DNA of 64,000 nucleotides from Stenopsyche tienmushanensis (Eukaryota > Arthropoda > Insecta > Trichoptera > Stenopsychidae), in assembly GCA_008973525.1 (NCBI GenBank), contig WACJ01000527.1, forward strand, positions 992,001 through 1,056,000. Reading direction: 5' to 3'. Both the position numbers and the translations under genes were made by a program. Positions 32,395-43,794 of the stretch are shown piece after piece. How positions within the stretch are numbered: position 1 is the stretch's first letter; each line of letters opens with the position of its first letter. The notes under the pieces are model-generated. The model was given only the letters and a program-made list of their open reading frames with translations, ran no database searches and was not told the origin of the DNA.

Positions 32395-35300
32395 TTAGTC
32401 TCTTGTTCTCAGACCCCAAATCGACGTTCTTCTATTGCCGACTGTAGGTCGAGCGATGGCACTGAAATTTCACAAAAATTGTATATTCATGTCTATTAGT
32501 CTTAATCTGCGCCGGTTAAAATTATTTCTATCATCAAATAACCTGTGTACAAATTGATTGAACTTCAATTTCGGTACCAATTCACCCATCAAATCCGACG
32601 ATAAAAGGCCAAACACGTCAACCCATTGCAGCGAAGGAAAATTATTGAACAATCTAAAAATCCAAAATTCATTTATAAAAATACCACAATTAAAATAACG
32701 AATACTTGATATAAATAATGATTGACTGACAAGAAATCGGATTTTTTGAGTCTATTACAACGTGAAATAGCTAAATGGTCGAGACACTTGAGGTTTTTCA
32801 ATAGCGGAATTAAACCGTCCCCCAATAAGACACAATCTGAAAGATCCAACTCGAGCAAACGCGGACATCTTTCAACGACTACTTTAACCACTGAAAATAA
32901 AAATAAAAATGATTAATATTTCCACGCAATCAAATAAAATTTAAATAGTAAATTTACTGACTGAATTCAGTGAGCGTATGTCTGAAGCCGGATAAATTTA
33001 GACGCTGCAATGACGGTGGTAAACCTTCACAGAGTGCTTTTGTTGCTTCGGTATTGAGTCTAGTCCAAGCCACATTGAGTGCTTCAAGTTTTCGTAATTT
33101 GGATATTGATTTCGCCCCGACGAGGCCGAGATCAGTGGTGAGAGCCAAATTGAGCACCCTCAACTGTGACAGTCTTCCGATTGCCACGGCTGCCGACTCT
33201 GATAACGCCAAGCCCTCCAAGCTCAGTCGTAACAGAGACGGACACAGACTTAACATTGACGCCAAGCAACTAGGTGAAATTGAAGCGACGCTCAAATCTA
33301 AATATTGCACCCTCCATTCTATTCTTGTATATTCATTCGGAACTACGGGAGATATGAGCTGAAAATGTATTTAAATCAATTATCCTGAACACTTTTTGTC
33401 AATGTAATTCTAACATAAACGTAAAAATACCTGCGCATTTGCTAATCTCAATACGATTGGATGTCTAGACATTAGACTGGGTAAAACGCCAGAGTTTAAA
33501 ACTCTTCCGCCGAGACAAACTCTCGCCCATAAGCTATTGTGTAATGCTAATCGATGCCACCTTTAAAGCAAAAAAATATTATATCCAAGAACAACATCAA
33601 AACAAATTATTAGAATCAGGGCTTCGAAGCATTTCAGTTTTTATATTGATTCGTTTATGATTTTTATTCTGGGAAAAATAATAGTTTTATCGGCAAATAA
33701 TAAATAATATGAATGATTAATTGAATGTATAGCAACGTAAACGAATTGCTGAGTTGGTTAATTTACACTGTAGCCAGGGTTTAGACGCGGAAATTGCACC
33801 CTCATTGTCTATAGACGCGTATGCGCATAGCCAAATACTTACTACAATATTTTTGTTTGGATTTCTACCCACTAAAACCTCTCTCTTCTGCTGCGACCCG
33901 GCTACTGGTTAAGTATTGCATTCGGGTGGCAGCGATGTGTCCCTCTTGGGCTCTTCCGTTGTCAACTCAGCTCATGAGTGTCAGCTCGGTGGAGATGTTT
34001 CTATTGGTCATCTTCTCCTACGTTCGAATGCGTTCTTCGCATTCAGCGCAATCATAATAGCTTTCCACAATTTGATTGATGGCGTTGATGGTGGAACGGC
34101 TCGGATGAAAGCCAAATTGCAGGGCAGCTAGGAGTTGCCTTATTCCCTTTGGGAATAAGCACAAGCTTCTGCCTTTTCCAGGGCGTTGGAAAGACTCCTC
34201 CCGTGTATTGTATACCGCTAGTAGAAGGCTTGGATTAGCACCAGCAACCTGCTCGATGACTCTGTTAGGGACGCCTTCCAGTCCCAAAGCTTTGTTCATC
34301 ACCAGTCGCTTGATAACCATGGCTAGTTCGCCTGCTGTGAAGGGAGGTATTGCATCGGAGTAGACAGGAACAACCCCTGCACCAGCAATGAAACTGCTGT
34401 AGAGAAAACCAACAGGGTTTATTTTAAACAGACAGGTCCTTGCAGTTTTACTCTCTCAAACAACATAATCCAAATTCACTTTCCGCAATGCTTCGTACAC
34501 TACCCATCCATCAATGGGCAACCGTCTACTCTGGACCTGATGTTGACCAGAAACGTCTCTGGACTTCTTCAAGTAATCTTCACAGTGATCTAGCATACAA
34601 GCGTGCCGACTAGCACCAGCTGAGATCCCATCTCGATGAGAAAATTCGCTGCGACAATGACGGATAGTAAAAAAGGTTTTTTCTCTTGGGTAAAATAAAA
34701 AAATCCGATAAAACAATTTACACACTGCTGCTTACATCGATTGATACTCAAGAATTTGCCAGAGGAACTTTTGAGGCGGAGCAATAGTCTATAGGACAGA
34801 TCGAGGGATTCGTGCGCGTGGGTAATGCGCTCTTTGTACTCGTATGATATACTTTATTTACCCGATTGGCGCACACGTCTGGAATAATGATTTTCACAAT
34901 TCGAACGTAAAATTGGAGTTAAACCATCGCTAAAACACACAATTATTATTGTTTTTAATCAATGACATTGACTGTTGACAGTAACATTATCTGCCTCCAT
35001 CAAGATAGCTAAAACCGGTATTTTCGAATTGGTTTCGTTCCGGTAAAAATAATGGTTTTACCAGTTATCAGTGTTTAGTTTTATTCCAGTTCGAAGCCCT
35101 GATTAAAATATTTGATCATAAATACCTTTTACAAACAAGCATACATCTAACAAGCATCTTTTTGGGTAACCATTGAAACACGGATAAAATGATTTCATCA
35201 AACAATTTGGAAAAACCACTTTCATCATCACTGCTGGGTACTACAGAAATGGTAGCAGGCGTTGATTTTTTATTACATGATGCACAAAATGATTGATTGT

Positions 35301-38107
35301 GGGCAACAAAACATTCCTTTTCGATACTTTCAAATGTTTCCGAATTATTATCATTATTTTGAGACTCAGTTTTATTGCACTTTAAATGTTTAAAATCTGC
35401 TTCAGCGTCTTTATTATCACATATTGCAGAAGTTGACGGAATATTTGAATAATCTTCGGAAGCGTGTTGAATAACAATAGAACAGTTTAAATCATCGGCA
35501 CCTTCGAGCGTTTGATCGTGTTCCTCCGATGTCTGAATATTAGGAGCTAAATTATCTGGGATTATAAAATAAAGCTACGATGAAAAACATAAATAATATC
35601 AATGTAAAAATGGATTGTGTTAATATATATATTTTTACCGTGCACCATATCATTTAAACAAGTCTCATCGTCAAATGTTGTATGCCTAATCATCGCTTTA
35701 GGATACCTATGAAATGGTGGATGTGGAATGCAAGTAGTTAATGGTGACACGTGAACTAATTCTAAATTAGCTACATTTTCATTTACATCTTCTTTATTAA
35801 TCTAAAACGAGAAAAGATGATCGATAAAACTAAAGCATTACAAAAATATTTTATTGGGTGTGTGAATAAGTTCCTGCCGTTTCACCATCAGATGGCGATA
35901 TAACAATTGTGTGCATATAGTTTAAGTGATGATGCATCTATATTGAAGTACCTAGCTTTAAAATCAGTGTGCGTCATTCCGTTAAAGCGTAAACAACATT
36001 TTTTTATCGTAGAGTGAAACATGTTGAATTTTTGTGCAGTAAACCGTATTTGCAGATTAAAGGTTCAACCTTTTGAGGAGTGAGCAAATTTAAAATCGAT
36101 GAAGTCGTTGATGCCATAATCGCTTTACACCGATTACAATCTTCAATTTGAGGCAGAGTCAATTGTAAATAAACACTGTTGATAGCATACAAGATCATGT
36201 CATTTCTTTACATAAACAATACACAAAAAATTGATGCATTTGCTCCTGCTTTAGAAGGAAATGATAATTGGACAAAGACTCATTTAACAAGCAGCGATAA
36301 AACTGTCGATAGCACAAAATATTAGATCATTTCTTTGTGTAAACAAATTGAACGAAATCATTATTAGTCGATAAATTTGGGCTAACGATCTATACAATCG
36401 TGCGATGTATGCGGGGAAGCTCTTCGTCTCTGTCTCCCGAATTGTGCTACATCTGTCTCCGAGCTCAATGTACAAGAGTGCTCTTTCTGAAAAGTTGAGG
36501 GTGAGATCTCAGGCCCTGGGATAGTACTCCTTTAGGGGTTAATCGCTTCAAAGTGAATGATTTTGATATCAAAGATAGAAAACGCAGCTGCAACATTGCT
36601 CGATGAAGATTCATACCAAACGTAATCTGAACAACATTTTCGAAACATCCGACAGCATTGGGAATGATACAAAAAGAAAGATCTTGGATGCCTTATGACT
36701 TACAGCCGAAAGATGTGGAGAGGCGTCTTTTCATGTACGAACAGCTGCTTCGGCAGCATAAAAGAAAAGTTTCTTACATCATATTGTGATTGGCGATGAA
36801 AAATGGATATACTATGATAATCCCAAACATTATGGATTAAATTCTGCCAAACAGTAGCACCGACGACAAAGCAGAATATCCATAGTTCCAAGCTTATGTT
36901 CCGTATTAGGTGAGATCAGCTGGGTGTAGTGTATTATGCGCTGCTCCAACCCAACTAAACAATCACAGAAGATCTCCACCGATAGTGATTAATGCGTTTG
37001 AGCTGAGCATTAAAGAAAAAGCGGCTACAATATGCCGAAAGACACGACAACATGTTGTGCAGCATGACGACACTAGGCCGCATGTCATATCAGCGGTCAA
37101 AAACTACTTGGAAACGATGAAATGGGAAGTTTTATCCCACCCGCCATTATCTCCCGATATTGCTTCTTCCGATTACCACTTCTCTGATGGGTCGATTCTT
37201 GAATAGCCTCAAAAGATTTGTCGTTTTTTCGACGTGGAATTCAGATGCTGCCAGAAAGATATGTGACTAGCGATGCGCAATACTTTAATTGACTTGCTTT
37301 TTTAAAATAAAGGATTTATTTTCACGAAAAACGGCAAGAACTTATTCACACACCCAATATATAGCATAATGTATACTCTAATAAATTAATAGATTTAAAA
37401 ATTGATGCAAGTTTTTTGTATGTTTTTAAATGAAAGCTAAAAAAATGGGTATTTCATGATCATGGTCATGGAGTAGCAGTTATATTTGCGACCATGGACA
37501 CAATGATGGACTCGAAATCCATTTTTTTGACTCACAATGAAAAACCCACATCTAATAGATGAATTTATACAAATAAGAATTAAGATAAATATACCGTTTT
37601 ATAATTAAAGCTCCCAGTTTTTTGCCTAGATAGTATAGATTGACTAGAATCAGTTTGACAACTATCTTTATTGTCAAAATCAAACGCGTTTCCTTCGCTG
37701 TGACATGACATTCCAAAACTAGGATTTGTTACTTTCATATTTGATTCGTTTATTCGATTCTTTCTCGGAGACACTTTAGTTATCTTACTAGGCGACGCAA
37801 CATCAGATTTCGTTACTTGGGCTGCAAAATTTGGCGAAAGAATTGCTTGGCTACTGCATCCAAAAGACATTGCCGAATTGATGTCCTGCTCTTTGAATGG
37901 CGACTTTTTAGATTCGGGTGATAAATTTGCTTTAGAATGAGATCTTTTTAGGCAACGTTTTAAATTAGGACTGTGATTCTCCCTGTCCTCGCTGAGATCG
38001 TTCATATTATTCTTCTATAACGAAAATATTTATTAATGCATCTTTCTTGTTTGGTTTAAAAATACATACATGGAATACGACTTTATAAATTCTATACTTA
38101 CAGACAT
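32395..38107 (-). CDS. Skp2: Skp2 orthologue: F-box and leucine-rich-repeat protein
   Basis: Substrate receptor of SCF ubiquitin ligase complexes controlling the cell cycle. Coding exons, with consistent GT-AG sites and phases: 38102-38107, 37595-38014, 35639-35801, 35126-35555, 33431-33560, 32962-33358, 32731-32890, 32543-32653, 32395-32461; 627 aa from the ATG at 38107. Residues about 1-300 are a Ser/Asn-rich extension with SPR and SPS motifs. The F-box is FDEIILSVFQWLPKKMLVRC through VCKRWHRLALHNSLW (about 313-355). Leucine-rich repeats follow (YLDLSVAS, LRLSLEGLAL, RVLNLALT, LQRLNLSGF, LLELDLSDCVLLGD). The tail IARPTVGNRRTSIWGLRTRD matches the Skp2 C-terminus. In-frame codons continue upstream of the chosen ATG, but exons at 38899-38968 and 39037-39110 carry no in-frame ATG and are taken as 5' UTR. 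A mariner sits in the 35.8-37.6 kb intron. Confidence 0.88.
33800..34800 (-). mobile_element. R1/Jockey-type reverse transcriptase fragment in Skp2 intron
   Basis: Minus strand 34320-34018 reads NKALGLEGVPNRVIEQVAGA followed by a frame-broken QRPGKGRSLCLFPKG and LQFGFHPSRSTINAINQIV. This is the N-terminal reverse transcriptase core (KAPGxDGIPN...WKxxxLVLIPKG...QFGFRxxRST) of R1-clade elements. It lies in the intron between the F-box exons (33561-35125), same strand as Skp2. Inactive. Confidence 0.65.
35854..37357 (+). mobile_element. mariner element in Skp2 intron, with a nested repeat
   Basis: Inverted repeats TTGGGTGTGTGAATAAGTTC followed by CTGCCGTTT (left) and its near-perfect complement at 37325-37357 are flanked by TA at 35852-35853 and 37358-37359. 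Plus-strand transposase remains include MLNFCAVN near 36020, IGDEKWIYYDNPK-like sequence near 36795, and GKFYPTRHYLP / LSPDIASSDYHFS around the third catalytic Asp near 37140-37190. Many stops and frameshifts are present. Family A repeat sequence lies inside it at about 36056-36490, so either it inserted here or the family derives from this mariner. The element is antisense to Skp2. Confidence 0.85.
36056..36490 (+). repeat. dispersed repeat family A, copy 2 (inside mariner)
   Basis: It contains CCTTTTGAGGAGTGAG, CACTGTTGATAGCATACAAG, a second CTGTCGATAGCACA, TTATTAGTCGATAAATTTGG and GTACAAGAGTGCTCTTTCT. The first, third and fourth blocks align with 483-785; the last aligns with the inverted copy at 44.4 kb. 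The CGATAGCA-type block occurs twice, which suggests a partial internal duplication. Confidence 0.6.
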
Positions 38108-38333
38108 GTTTTCGCTATTATCTTCTAGCAGTGACACTCCAATATCTTCATAAATCTGAAACATAATATTTAAATTTCATTATCAACGATTTGCATTACT
38201 TTGGATATTAAAAATATATATATCCCAAATCTAAAAAGATAAATAACACCTCACTCAAATGAATGATTCTACTCGCGGATGAATGATCTTTTTGGGATAT
38301 ATTTTACATAAGTGGTTTAAACTAGGATAAACA

Positions 38334-38760
38334 CATCACTCTAACATAGTACACGTGTGTGGCCAAGGATGATAACTCCGGGATGCCTGGTTTCTAAAAC
38401 AATTGAAGATTCCTACAATTGCCAGGAACAGATGTCTGGTTCACATGACAATCGAACCAAACATCTGTTCCTAAGAGCGATGTATAATTTTGGACCGGAA
38501 GTAATGCTTTGAGAACAATTTAAAATATATTAAGAAAGGTCAGGTATAAAAGAGATGCGGATAGCCAGAGTGAACCAGTTTAATATCAGGTAAAGTTTCA
38601 GTTAAGTTCAGTCTTTAGTTGGAGTGGCAGTTAAATCAGAATCATCATCAGACTACACCTTGTAGCCATTTTTCATCACTAAACGAGATACTGTATTAAA
38701 TTTTTATACTAAGTTCTACACAAACAGAGTTAGCTTCAGCTCATGTCTCAATCATCAATG
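38334..38760 (-). other. possible LTR-like or foldback segment in Skp2 5' intron
   Basis: This stretch contains an almost perfect 19-base inverted repeat (arms 38424-38442 and 38454-38472, one mismatch, 11-base loop). About 70-80 bases further on is GGTATAAAAGAG, a strong TATA-like sequence on the plus strand, followed by purine/pyrimidine-mixed, less AT-rich DNA to about 38.7 kb. A solo LTR or a foldback element would explain it, but no direct repeats of the host site were identified. Confidence 0.3.
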
Positions 38761-38898
38761 ATTAAACTTTGCGAATGTGATTTTTTTAATGTTATACACA
38801 TCTCACTACATATAGACATCCAAATGTGATGCCTAGATTGTTTTAGCGACGTCGTTAATAAAAAGCTGCAGTAGTCAGAACAAAAGCAAAAACTATAC

Positions 38899-38968
38899 CT
38901 CATTTACTTCGTTCTTTTCAATCAAGCTCCATCTCTGGCCTGAACTGTTATTTCTCAGTAGTTTTTTC
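38899..38968 (-). other. Skp2 5' UTR exon (candidate)
   Basis: Bounded by a TTTTTATAG acceptor and a GTATAG donor. It reads KKLLRNNSSGQRWSLIEKNE in the Skp2 frame but has no ATG. A further exon candidate, 39037 to about 39110, ends at a GTATAT donor in matching phase; a TATAAAA sequence lies just upstream of it (about 39140), which fits a transcription start there. Confidence 0.45.
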
Positions 38969-39639
38969 CTATAAAAATAACAAAACTTGAATCGAATTGG
39001 AAAAATAATGTTAACGTAACAAAATTAAATATATACCTACAATCACTTGCATTGCAAAAATTGATTACATTATTATATTTCGCCAAAACAGCAGGAAAAA
39101 CATCAATTAGTGGATGTGTTAAATTCAATTACATTTTTATACAGCCGTATTACACAAAATCACAAATAGGTAATTTCTAAAAATGAACTTATTGACTTTG
39201 TAAAGAGTATACTAAGACATTTGATGCGAAATTTGCGATTAAATGAGATTCGTTGCCTCAAACTAAAATTTAAGCATTTAAAGAGCCTAATAAATAGCCA
39301 AGTCGAGCTTATTAAATAATATTCCTAGTTTTCTGGCAACAATTGTTCTTGTTACAGTTTCTTTTACTTCAAGTTAAACCTTTTTCCCCTTAAAGCCCTT
39401 GATCAGATCATTAAATATAGTGAAAACATTAAGATCAATGACTGTTAAGCCATTATTGATGACGTAGACTCAAATGGATGCAATCTAATACATTATGCTA
39501 ATGTAAAAAATACATTTATGTACATACAACAATAAATTTATCGTGAATGTTAGTAAAAACTGAGCCCACAACGGTTATTACTAAATAAAAATATACAAAT
39601 AAACAGTAGCAAAGAGCGATTGAATGTTTAGGGGGGCCT

Positions 39640-39975
39640 AAATATGAGTCCTATCCACCTCTTGAATATAATAGAGGTGAGGTCAGTCGAGGCTGTTCTA
39701 ACCAGGGCGTTCCTTGACGAGAAAACGCAATACTTCATAGCAGCTGCAGCTCTATGAAGTATCGATTTGGGGAATGTGCTTGCACAGGAACATTCCCAAT
39801 GCACTACAACTCCAGGGCAACCCGAATAGTGCTCTGTAACATGCGTTATATTGCACCCAGAGCTGTCGCATGCTGCTCTGCCGGAAGTGTGTCCAAAGCT
39901 CTCCCATGTAAAGGGATGTACAATATATCAAGAAAAGCTGACGCATGATGATTCCTCAAAAGCTCTTCTTTGCCT
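39640..39975 (-). mobile_element. non-LTR reverse transcriptase fragment
   Basis: Minus strand 39946-39752 reads LFLIYCTSLYMGELWTHFRQ followed by SSMRQLWVQYNACYRALFGLPWSCSALGMF in two overlapping pieces. This matches the region just after the reverse transcriptase core in a widespread insect non-LTR family (YCTSLYTxxLW...RALFGLPR..SAS.MF). No other domain is seen nearby. Confidence 0.6.
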
Positions 39976-41696
39976 ATCTATATCAACTAACTAACAGATC
40001 AACCGACAAGCAGATGGTGCACAACTGTCCTTCTGCTGGTGTATACCTGACGACTTGCTTGAGCGTGTGTTCGTCTTGAAACCAAGCTGCGCATTATCAG
40101 TCAGAATTAAAGAAATTTAATATTTGAATTATCATTAAAAGCTTAAAATATTGTCGTGGTGCTTTGAATTTTGGGAGTACTCCACAACAAAGCATATCGG
40201 AGAAACTTTCACGGTCTCCCACAGTTTGTTTATTATTTTATTCAAACATTTAATGCAGGCAAACGAAAGCCTCATCTTTTGGAAATATTCAGATGGTGTC
40301 TCCGATTGTTCCGATATATGAATAACACCACTAAAATCTGATTCTACAAGATACGAGCTAGGAATAGTTATCATCAAAGGGATTTTTCATCCAGTTGTAC
40401 ACCTTCAAGTTCAAAATATCTTCAAATCATTTTTCTATATCCAATTTAAATTCGTCAAGGTGGCTATTGAGTCTTTCAATCTCCTCTGGAGTAAAATCAT
40501 CTTTCATAGATGCAATAACATGATAAAACCCTTACCGCCCAACATGAACGCTTGAACATCTACTAATGGACGATAGACATATTGCGCTCAACCTTTTACG
40601 TATTATTTAAAATTAATCTCGGATGGATCGCCTTGATGTATCCACCAAACCTATTTCGTTCTATAGAAGGATTTAAAACCACCCTTTCAGACTATATTCA
40701 GTCAAAACCCACCCTTTTTTCCAAGGACATGTTTAATTCTTTATATATGATGTCGTTTATCAGTCATTCAGTCAGTCAGTCAGTGAAACACGCCACTCGA
40801 AGACATGTCTCTCTTTTATTAATGATAAGCAGCCAAATATGCTACTTTGGGAATGGCCGGATTGTATGTCATCCAGAGTAATGGCTTCGTCTTTGTATTT
40901 TATGTAGAATATTCTGTTTGTGAAATATAACTTAAATATGAAATAAAATTTCAAAGGCAGTTGTTAACAGCAACATTTTTTGTCTTCCAAGCTCTTTTTG
41001 ATTCTATTGAAAATACTATGTATTTGTTCCACGTTGTTTTGCGGAATCCAAATTGATGACTGGATATTAATTTATTTTTCAAAATTATTGGCTTAGTTTT
41101 TTAAAAATTTGTGGAGATTATCAGGAGCAAGATGACGGTCTATACAATTTGGCATTATGCATATTTAAGAACAACAAAGCTTAATTAGAGTATCACGATA
41201 AAAATTATTAAATTGAAATCTGATAGCTATTTGTTCACACGGATAAGATATTTTTATCAGCGACTAAATATACCCTCTGGATATCATCCCGGGTAAATAT
41301 AAAAATTAACCAACATTAAATACATTTAATTACTATTAAATTGTAGACCATTAATATTTTATTATAAGCGATTATAAATAACCATCTTATACTCAATTAT
41401 TATGAGTTCGCAGCCATTAAAATCTGATCAAATACCCAATACAAATAATCGATTTTATCAGAAGCGATAATGAAAAATATATTCCATGCCAAATATATAA
41501 CCTATTATTTTAGAAAAATTGGTTAACCACAAAATATTTTTGAACCGCCACTTCCATCAGGGATGTATCGAAATTTGACAAGAATAAAACTTATTCAATG
41601 CGTCCGAATTGAAGACAGCTCGATGTCATGCGTGAAAGTCGAAGATGTCGCAGACACGAATTGCAAGGACATTCAAAAGGAAAGTTGAATGAAGTA

Positions 41697-41975
41697 TCAA
41701 AAATAATATCGTAAGATTCGAAGAATAATTATTGGCAGAAAGTACCCAAGATGTTGGAGGTAGCGGCGATCGTCGCTGGTCGAGTCGGAGCCGTCACCGC
41801 CGCTTCCGCTCCCGCTCCCGTTCCCGGTCCGGCTCCCGTTACCGCTCCCGCCCTCCATGCGTCTCGCACACAATTTGCGCGCCAGCTGATTGTCAGTGTT
41901 GCCAGCATCAAAATAAAAATTCTTTCCCTCCTCAACGACCTCAACCATTTTTATTAATACCACAAAACTCCACAA
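41697..41975 (-). CDS. possible small exon, Gly/Ser- or Ala/Gly-rich, unrecognised
   Basis: An isolated GC-rich island in AT-rich DNA. One minus-strand frame (41975-41697) gives a 92-residue frame with a GSGNGSRTGNGSGSGSGGDG segment. Another (41944-41729) starts MRSLRRERIFILMLATLTIS, signal-peptide-like, followed by Ala/Gly/Pro/Thr-rich sequence. The composition echoes the silk proteins, but no splice partners or repeats support it, so it may be a chance frame. Confidence 0.2.
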   Translation of the reverse strand: MWSFVVLIKMVEVVEEGKNFYFDAGNTDNQLARKLCARRMEGGSGNGSRTGNGSGSGSGGDGSDSTSDDRRYLQHLGYFLPIIILRILRYYF

Positions 41976-42284
41976 TGCTAAAATTGACCATTCCCGTTTA
42001 CCAATAAAAAGTGTTTAAATTAACCAAATGTACATATTTATTAAATAAATTAAAATAATACAAATGATCATTTAAATATTATTTTCAATAAAAGTAAAGA
42101 TTTTGCTATAAAAACTTAAGCTTTGTTGTCTTAACCAAATATATATTCACAACAAGAAATGCATTAATATATAATACATTACACAACAAATCATCCTACT
42201 TTTTTTGTCGAGTACTTATACAAATTGCTTAAATTTTTGGGATTGTACTCATTTTTATTATATCTATGTTATTACCGCAAGTAG

Positions 42285-42480
42285 CAAACAACAAGTTGAC
42301 AAAGTTTTATCGCAATCGGATCAACGGTATGGCAGCGCATTAAATACAGACAAACAAACATTGATTTTTATATTATTAGATTATGCCTATGTTACTCGCG
42401 TAATCCTTAGCAATAAGTGAACAAAGTTTTATCGCAATCTGATTAACGGTATGGCAGCGCATTACATACGAACAAACGAA
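42285..42480 (+). repeat. two-copy tandem repeat
   Basis: Two copies, about 125 bases apart, of a segment with ACAAAGTTTTATCGCAATC, GGTATGGCAGCGCATTA, then ACAAACAAACATT (first copy) or CGAACAAACGAACATT (second). I recall sequence of this type at the ends of lepidopteran dispersed repeats, but cannot assign it. Confidence 0.55.
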
Positions 42481-43614
42481 CATTTTTATATATTAATAAT
42501 ACAATATTTTAATTTTATTAGTAATATATTTTTTAAGAATATGAGGCAGGTTTTCATTTAAAAATATATACGTTTTAGGAGCGTTTAAACAAAATGGCAC
42601 GATTTTTTATCATTCTATCCAGCAGTTAATCACCTATTCTAACACCATATAGCAACCCTTCGTCTTTTTCATACATATAATTTTGAGCTTGCATTTCCTC
42701 TTTTAGGAGCTTTCCGAGCTTCCTTGGTCTATGCTGCGCTGCGTCAATTCTATCGGTTGATTAATTTGCCGTGCATTATTAAAGCTCTGTAAGCCAACAA
42801 CTATTTTCAGCTCATTAAAAGTGCTGAATTCCCTTCATTGAATAAGGCAAAAGCAAAAAATGCTGCAAACTCGATTACTTATAGGCCAGAATGTGGGTGT
42901 TTTGCAGTCAATCGCCAAACGTCGAGTTAAAACTTTACCAGAACGGATTTGCGTCCATTATAATGCTCATAACATCGGAAAAAATTGGAATTTTGTTGTG
43001 AAACTATGAAAACATATTCTTGAATAGTTTTATTAGCAATTTATACAATAGAAAAAAAAACACGATTTTTTCCCCCCCCTTAAATTACACGGTTAAGAAT
43101 TTTTCGCTTTAACACAAAAAATCGCAAAAATGGATGTTTGAAATAAAATAGCCGACTGTTAATTTATGATTTAATCAAAATAATACATATTTTTATAAAA
43201 TCAACACACTGACATATAAATATATCCATACTTAATTTTTATAAATTATCCTGTAATTGCCTTATAAAAATCAGATACGTTTTTTATAACAAATGTATTA
43301 AAAAATATGTATAATCGTGCAAAAATCCATATATATTTTTATGAGCAAAAAATTAAATAAAAATAATAAGGTTATTTGTACAACGTTTGTTTTGATGGAA
43401 TGTATGAAAGAATATCCACATTATTGTATCTGATTGAATTGGTTATATGGGACGTATTACTTGTAACATAATTTATCAATAGTATTATTACGATAAATCA
43501 TTGCTTATTTTGTTAAAAATATTTTACACCAATCCATGTTTTTAAATGCAAAATGTCCATCAAAATATTTTGTCATGAGTATCATCCAAATATATGTGAT
43601 AAATCCATATTATT

Positions 43615-43620
43615 TTTATT
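43615..43620 (-). terminator. candidate poly(A) signal of ZPR1
   Basis: AATAAA on the minus strand, 175 bases beyond the ZPR1 stop codon. Confidence 0.45.
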
Positions 43621-43794
43621 TTAAACTTATTGTGGAATGTGTAAAATAAATTTAAGCACTATGGTACAGATTCCATTCATCGCTTAGTTGAGCATGTACA
43701 CATTTATAAGTTTTATCGACATTTTAGTAACAGTTTTTAGAGTTTTATAAAACAGAAAGTAATTAATTCTCTTTCCTAAGTTTAATATGGCATA

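Larger units (their letters stand above)
39976..43614. other. intergenic DNA between Skp2 and ZPR1
   Basis: No firm gene. Notable items are a short (TCAG)n tract at about 40758-40785, a GC-rich open segment at 41697-41975, and a two-copy tandem repeat at 42285-42480. The remainder is AT-rich. Confidence 0.4.

Noticed and set aside
40758..40785. CAGTCAGTCAGT tract as a CRISPR or regulatory array
   Set aside because: It is a short simple repeat of four-base units in a eukaryotic genome, with no spacers.
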